Positions 30,560-32,711 of a DNA stretch of 32,711 nucleotides are shown here, piece after piece (position 1 is the stretch's first letter; the number at the start of each line of letters is the position of its first letter). Below the pieces are notes generated by a model. The model was not told the origin of the DNA, searched no databases, and saw only the letters and a list, made by a program, of their open reading frames with translations. A program made the translations under genes and the position numbers. The DNA lies in NCBI RefSeq assembly GCF_001083785.1, contig NZ_LAVL01000095.1:1-32711 (forward strand), in the 5' to 3' direction. The DNA is from Nonomuraea sp. SBT364 (GTDB lineage: Bacteria; Actinomycetota; Actinomycetes; Streptosporangiales; Streptosporangiaceae).

Positions 30560-32711
30560 TCAGTGAAGCGGGGCGGGCCGGTCCGTCGGATCCTGGGAGA
30601 GAAGCGCCTCGGCCTCCCGCCCTGGCATGAGACCGGCGTCCACCAGCCTGCCCACCGCCTCCCGCCAGCACGCCCACGCCTCGCCGTCGTCGCCCAGCTT
30701 GCGATGGGTCTGCCCGAGCTGCCAGATCGCGGTGGACTCCCCGACGACGTGGCCGCTCCTGCGCAGGAGCAGGACGGCCTCCCGGTAGGACGTCGCGGCC
30801 TCCGCCAGCAGACCTGCCCCGAGGTACGCGTCCCCCAGACAGCTGACGATCTGCCCCGTGGTGTACGGCCTGGTGTCCGCCGACATCAGGCTCAGCGCCT
30901 CTTGGGTCGGCGGGATCGCCTCGGCCCATCGCCCCAGCTTGCTGTAGACCTGCCCGCGATTCATCAGGAAGTTCGGCAGCAGGTCCTGCTGCCCGTGCTC
31001 GACGGCGAGGGCCTGCCCTTCCTCATACGCGGTGAGCGCCTTGTCGAACTGTTCCATCCGCTGATACGCGTTTCCCAGGTTCACGTGGACCGGCGTCTTC
31101 CGGGCGGGCTGCCGCACCGCGTCCCAGTGCTCCAGGGCCAGTTCGAACTGCCGGATCGCCGCCTCGGGCCTCTCCTGACGCACGTAGAGAATGCCGAGGA
31201 CGCTGCGGGTCCGGGCCAGACAGGCCGGATCGCCGTGATCGGCGGCGATCGCGATGGCGCGGTCCAGGACGCCCTCCAGCTCACGCCACCAGCCGCCGTT
31301 GTAGAAAGGACGGAAGACGGCCAGGCTCAAACTGATGGCGGTGAGCGGGTCCGCCGGATCGCGGGCGGCCTGCTGCGCGGCGGACAGAAGGTTCTCCTTC
31401 TCGGCCGCGAACCACGCGCTCGCTTCCTCCGGGCTCCGGAGCCGGCTGCCGGGCCGGTCGATCGGCAACCCCTCCAGGAGTGCGCCGACACGCGGGTCGA
31501 TCAGGATGCCGGCCGTCCTGGCGGTGGCGAGACAGTGGTGGAGTGCCCGATGGACGGCGCCGGTCCGCTCCGCCTCGTGAAGCTCCCGCGCCGCCAGCTC
31601 GTGGGCGTAGAGGCGGACGAGGTCGTGCATCCGATACCGGTCGGGACCGGCGGGTTCGAGGAGGCGGGCGTCGAGGAGATGGTCGAGTGCCGCCGCGGCG
31701 TGCCGCTCCGGCCAGTCGGTGAGAGCGGCGGCGACCTCCGGCGTACAGGTGGGGATCTCCAGCAGGCCGAGCAGGGTGAACAGGCGGGCGGCGCCATAGC
31801 CGCTCGGTTCCTCGCGTAAGTGGTGATGGCTGACGGCGATGGCGGCGCGTACTTCGAGATCGCCGTGCCGCAGCGTGTCGAGGCGGCCGGACGCGCCGGT
31901 GAGCCGTTCCGCGAGGTAGGCGAGCGTCCAGTCGGGACGGGCGGCCAGGCGGGCGGCGGCCACGCGGACCGCGAGCGGAAGGCCGCCGCACAGCCGGACG
32001 ATCCGCTCGGCGGCTCCGGGCTCGCGCTGGACCCGGGCCGGGCCGGCGACACGGGCCAGCAAGGCGGTGGCGTCGTCGCGGTCGAGCCCGGTGAGCTGAA
32101 GATGCTCGGCACCGTCGAGGGAGACGAGGGCCTGCCTGCTGGTGATGATGACCGCGCAGGCGGCTCCGGCGGGGAGAAGGGGACGTACCTGGCGGGCATC
32201 CAGGGCGTTGTCCAGCACCACGAGCAGGCGGCGGGTGGCCGCCAGCGATCGGTAACGTACGGCGGCGTCCTCCAGCTGGGACGGTACGGCGCTGCCGTCC
32301 AGACCGAGGGAACGCAGGAGCTGGCCGAGCGCGTCGATGGGCGCCATGGGCCGCAGCCCGGCCGACGCGCCGCGCAGGTCGACGTACAGGACACCGTCGT
32401 CGTACCGGCCCGAGAAGGCGTGCGCCGCCCGGATCGCCAACGCCGACTTGCCGATCCCGCCCGGCCCGCTGATCGCGGCCACGGCCGGTACGCCGGGCGC
32501 GGTGTCGGCGAGCACCTTGTCCAGCCAGGCGAACTCGACGGACCTGGCGGTGAAGGCCGGCGTGTCGACCGGCAGCTCAGCGGGAACCACCCGCCCGTGC
32601 CGAGCGGCCTCCGGGCTGGTGGCCAGGTGGGGATGGGTGGCCTGGTGGGGGCTGGTGCTCTGGTGGAGGTGGGTGGCCTCGTTGGGACTGGTGGCCTGGT
32701 GGGGGTGGCTG
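30560..32711 (-). CDS. AfsR/SARP-family regulator, N-terminus outside the window
   Basis: The frame is open to the right edge, so the N-terminus is missing. The visible part starts with a repeat-rich linker (32711 to about 32600) and then VPAELPVDTPAFTAR, the phrase that follows the DNA-binding and BTAD domains in AfsR-type SARPs. An NB-ARC NTPase follows, with Walker A SGPGGIGKSAL and Walker B RLLVVLDNAL, GLPLAV and RYRMHDLVRLYAHE. It ends in about six TPRs (LGNAYQRMEQFDKALTAYEEG, CLGDAYLGAGLLAEAATSYREA, LGQTHRKLGDDGEAWACWREA). Such proteins activate antibiotic gene clusters. Position at the edge of the aromatic PKS cassette suggests a pathway-specific activator. A stand-alone NB-ARC/TPR protein starting at GTG 32590 is the alternative. 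One TTA codon lies at 31819-31817. Confidence 0.85.
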   Translation of the reverse strand, partial: SHPHQATSPNEATHLHQSTSPHQATHPHLATSPEAARHGRVVPAELPVDTPAFTARSVEFAWLDKVLADTAPGVPAVAAISGPGGIGKSALAIRAAHAFSGRYDDGVLYVDLRGASAGLRPMAPIDALGQLLRSLGLDGSAVPSQLEDAAVRYRSLAATRRLLVVLDNALDARQVRPLLPAGAACAVIITSRQALVSLDGAEHLQLTGLDRDDATALLARVAGPARVQREPGAAERIVRLCGGLPLAVRVAAARLAARPDWTLAYLAERLTGASGRLDTLRHGDLEVRAAIAVSHHHLREEPSGYGAARLFTLLGLLEIPTCTPEVAAALTDWPERHAAAALDHLLDARLLEPAGPDRYRMHDLVRLYAHELAARELHEAERTGAVHRALHHCLATARTAGILIDPRVGALLEGLPIDRPGSRLRSPEEASAWFAAEKENLLSAAQQAARDPADPLTAISLSLAVFRPFYNGGWWRELEGVLDRAIAIAADHGDPACLARTRSVLGILYVRQERPEAAIRQFELALEHWDAVRQPARKTPVHVNLGNAYQRMEQFDKALTAYEEGQALAVEHGQQDLLPNFLMNRGQVYSKLGRWAEAIPPTQEALSLMSADTRPYTTGQIVSCLGDAYLGAGLLAEAATSYREAVLLLRRSGHVVGESTAIWQLGQTHRKLGDDGEAWACWREAVGRLVDAGLMPGREAEALLSQDPTDRPAPLH
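32618..32707. repeat. 18-bp minisatellite coding a hexapeptide linker
   Basis: Five tandem 18-bp units (starts 32618, 32636, 32654, 32672, 32690) of the form GGTGGCCTGGTGGGGNNN continue to the window edge. On the coding strand they give HPHQAT, SPNEAT, HLHQST, SPHQAT, HPHLAT. His and Ser alternate at position 1, so there is a 36-bp higher-order period. Confidence 0.9.

Noticed and set aside
1..32711. tRNA, rRNA, CRISPR, insertion sequence or attachment-site candidates
   Set aside because: Reading both strands showed no cloverleaf with CCA-adjacent arms, no regular spacer-repeat array and no transposase or integrase motif; a covariance-model scan would be needed to exclude small RNAs.

Overview
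This 32.7 kb window is high-GC DNA with strong G/C third-position bias. It carries lipobox lipoproteins, CBM2 and LamG secreted proteins, an ECF41 sigma factor, NACHT and AfsR-type NTPases and TTA-bearing genes. All of this points to a filamentous actinobacterium (Streptosporangiales/Streptomyces-like); genus cannot be fixed from the sequence alone. No tRNA, rRNA, CRISPR array, transposase or integrase was seen.

Layout. 1-2638 (+): the 3' end of a DHA2-type MFS exporter, a tandem-YCII protein and a secreted LamG/FG-GAP protein. 2682-3413 (+): an unknown two-helix membrane protein whose end overlaps the end of a convergent NACHT gene. 7368-3274 (-): a likely operon of ECF41 sigma factor, class I isoprenoid-synthase-like protein and membrane NACHT NTPase, with a good ECF41-type promoter in front of the sigma gene. 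7498-8360 (+): a DoxX-like protein and a C-terminally anchored protein. 8504-8376 (-): a 42-residue membrane peptide with a good Shine-Dalgarno. 8550-12083 (+): a large P-loop protein with about 32-residue helical repeats. 15126-12106 (-): a tctC-tctB-tctA tricarboxylate transporter operon. 15273-17379 (+): the divergent OmpR-type response regulator and sensor kinase (TctDE-like), with a 30-bp-spaced direct repeat between the two units. 18344-17388 (-): a TAXI solute-binding lipoprotein. 20197-18375 (-): an rtcB-prfH RNA-repair/ribosome-rescue pair. 20309-20971 (+): a DUF1345 membrane protein. 21246-21028 (-): a tiny secreted peptide. 21638-22960 (+): a secreted esterase with CBM2.

From 23562 to the right edge lies the start of a natural-product locus: KASIII-like protein, discrete ACP, second KASIII-like protein, and an iterative type I PKS of KS-AT-DH/TH-ACP layout with no KR (orsellinate-synthase type). 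A SAM methyltransferase follows, then a convergent AfsR/SARP-family regulator that runs off the window. The gene set matches the logic known from chlorothricin ChlB1/B2/B3/B6, avilamycin AviM/AviN and calicheamicin CalO5/CalO4: an aromatic acid is built on the PKS, passed to a stand-alone ACP by one KASIII-like acyltransferase, tailored there, and transferred to a sugar or aglycone by a second. One of the two KASIII proteins here has lost the catalytic His.

Several genes appear leaderless: a TANNNT or GATACT -10 box lies 5-8 nt before the start codon and there is no Shine-Dalgarno. These observations were used to choose starts.
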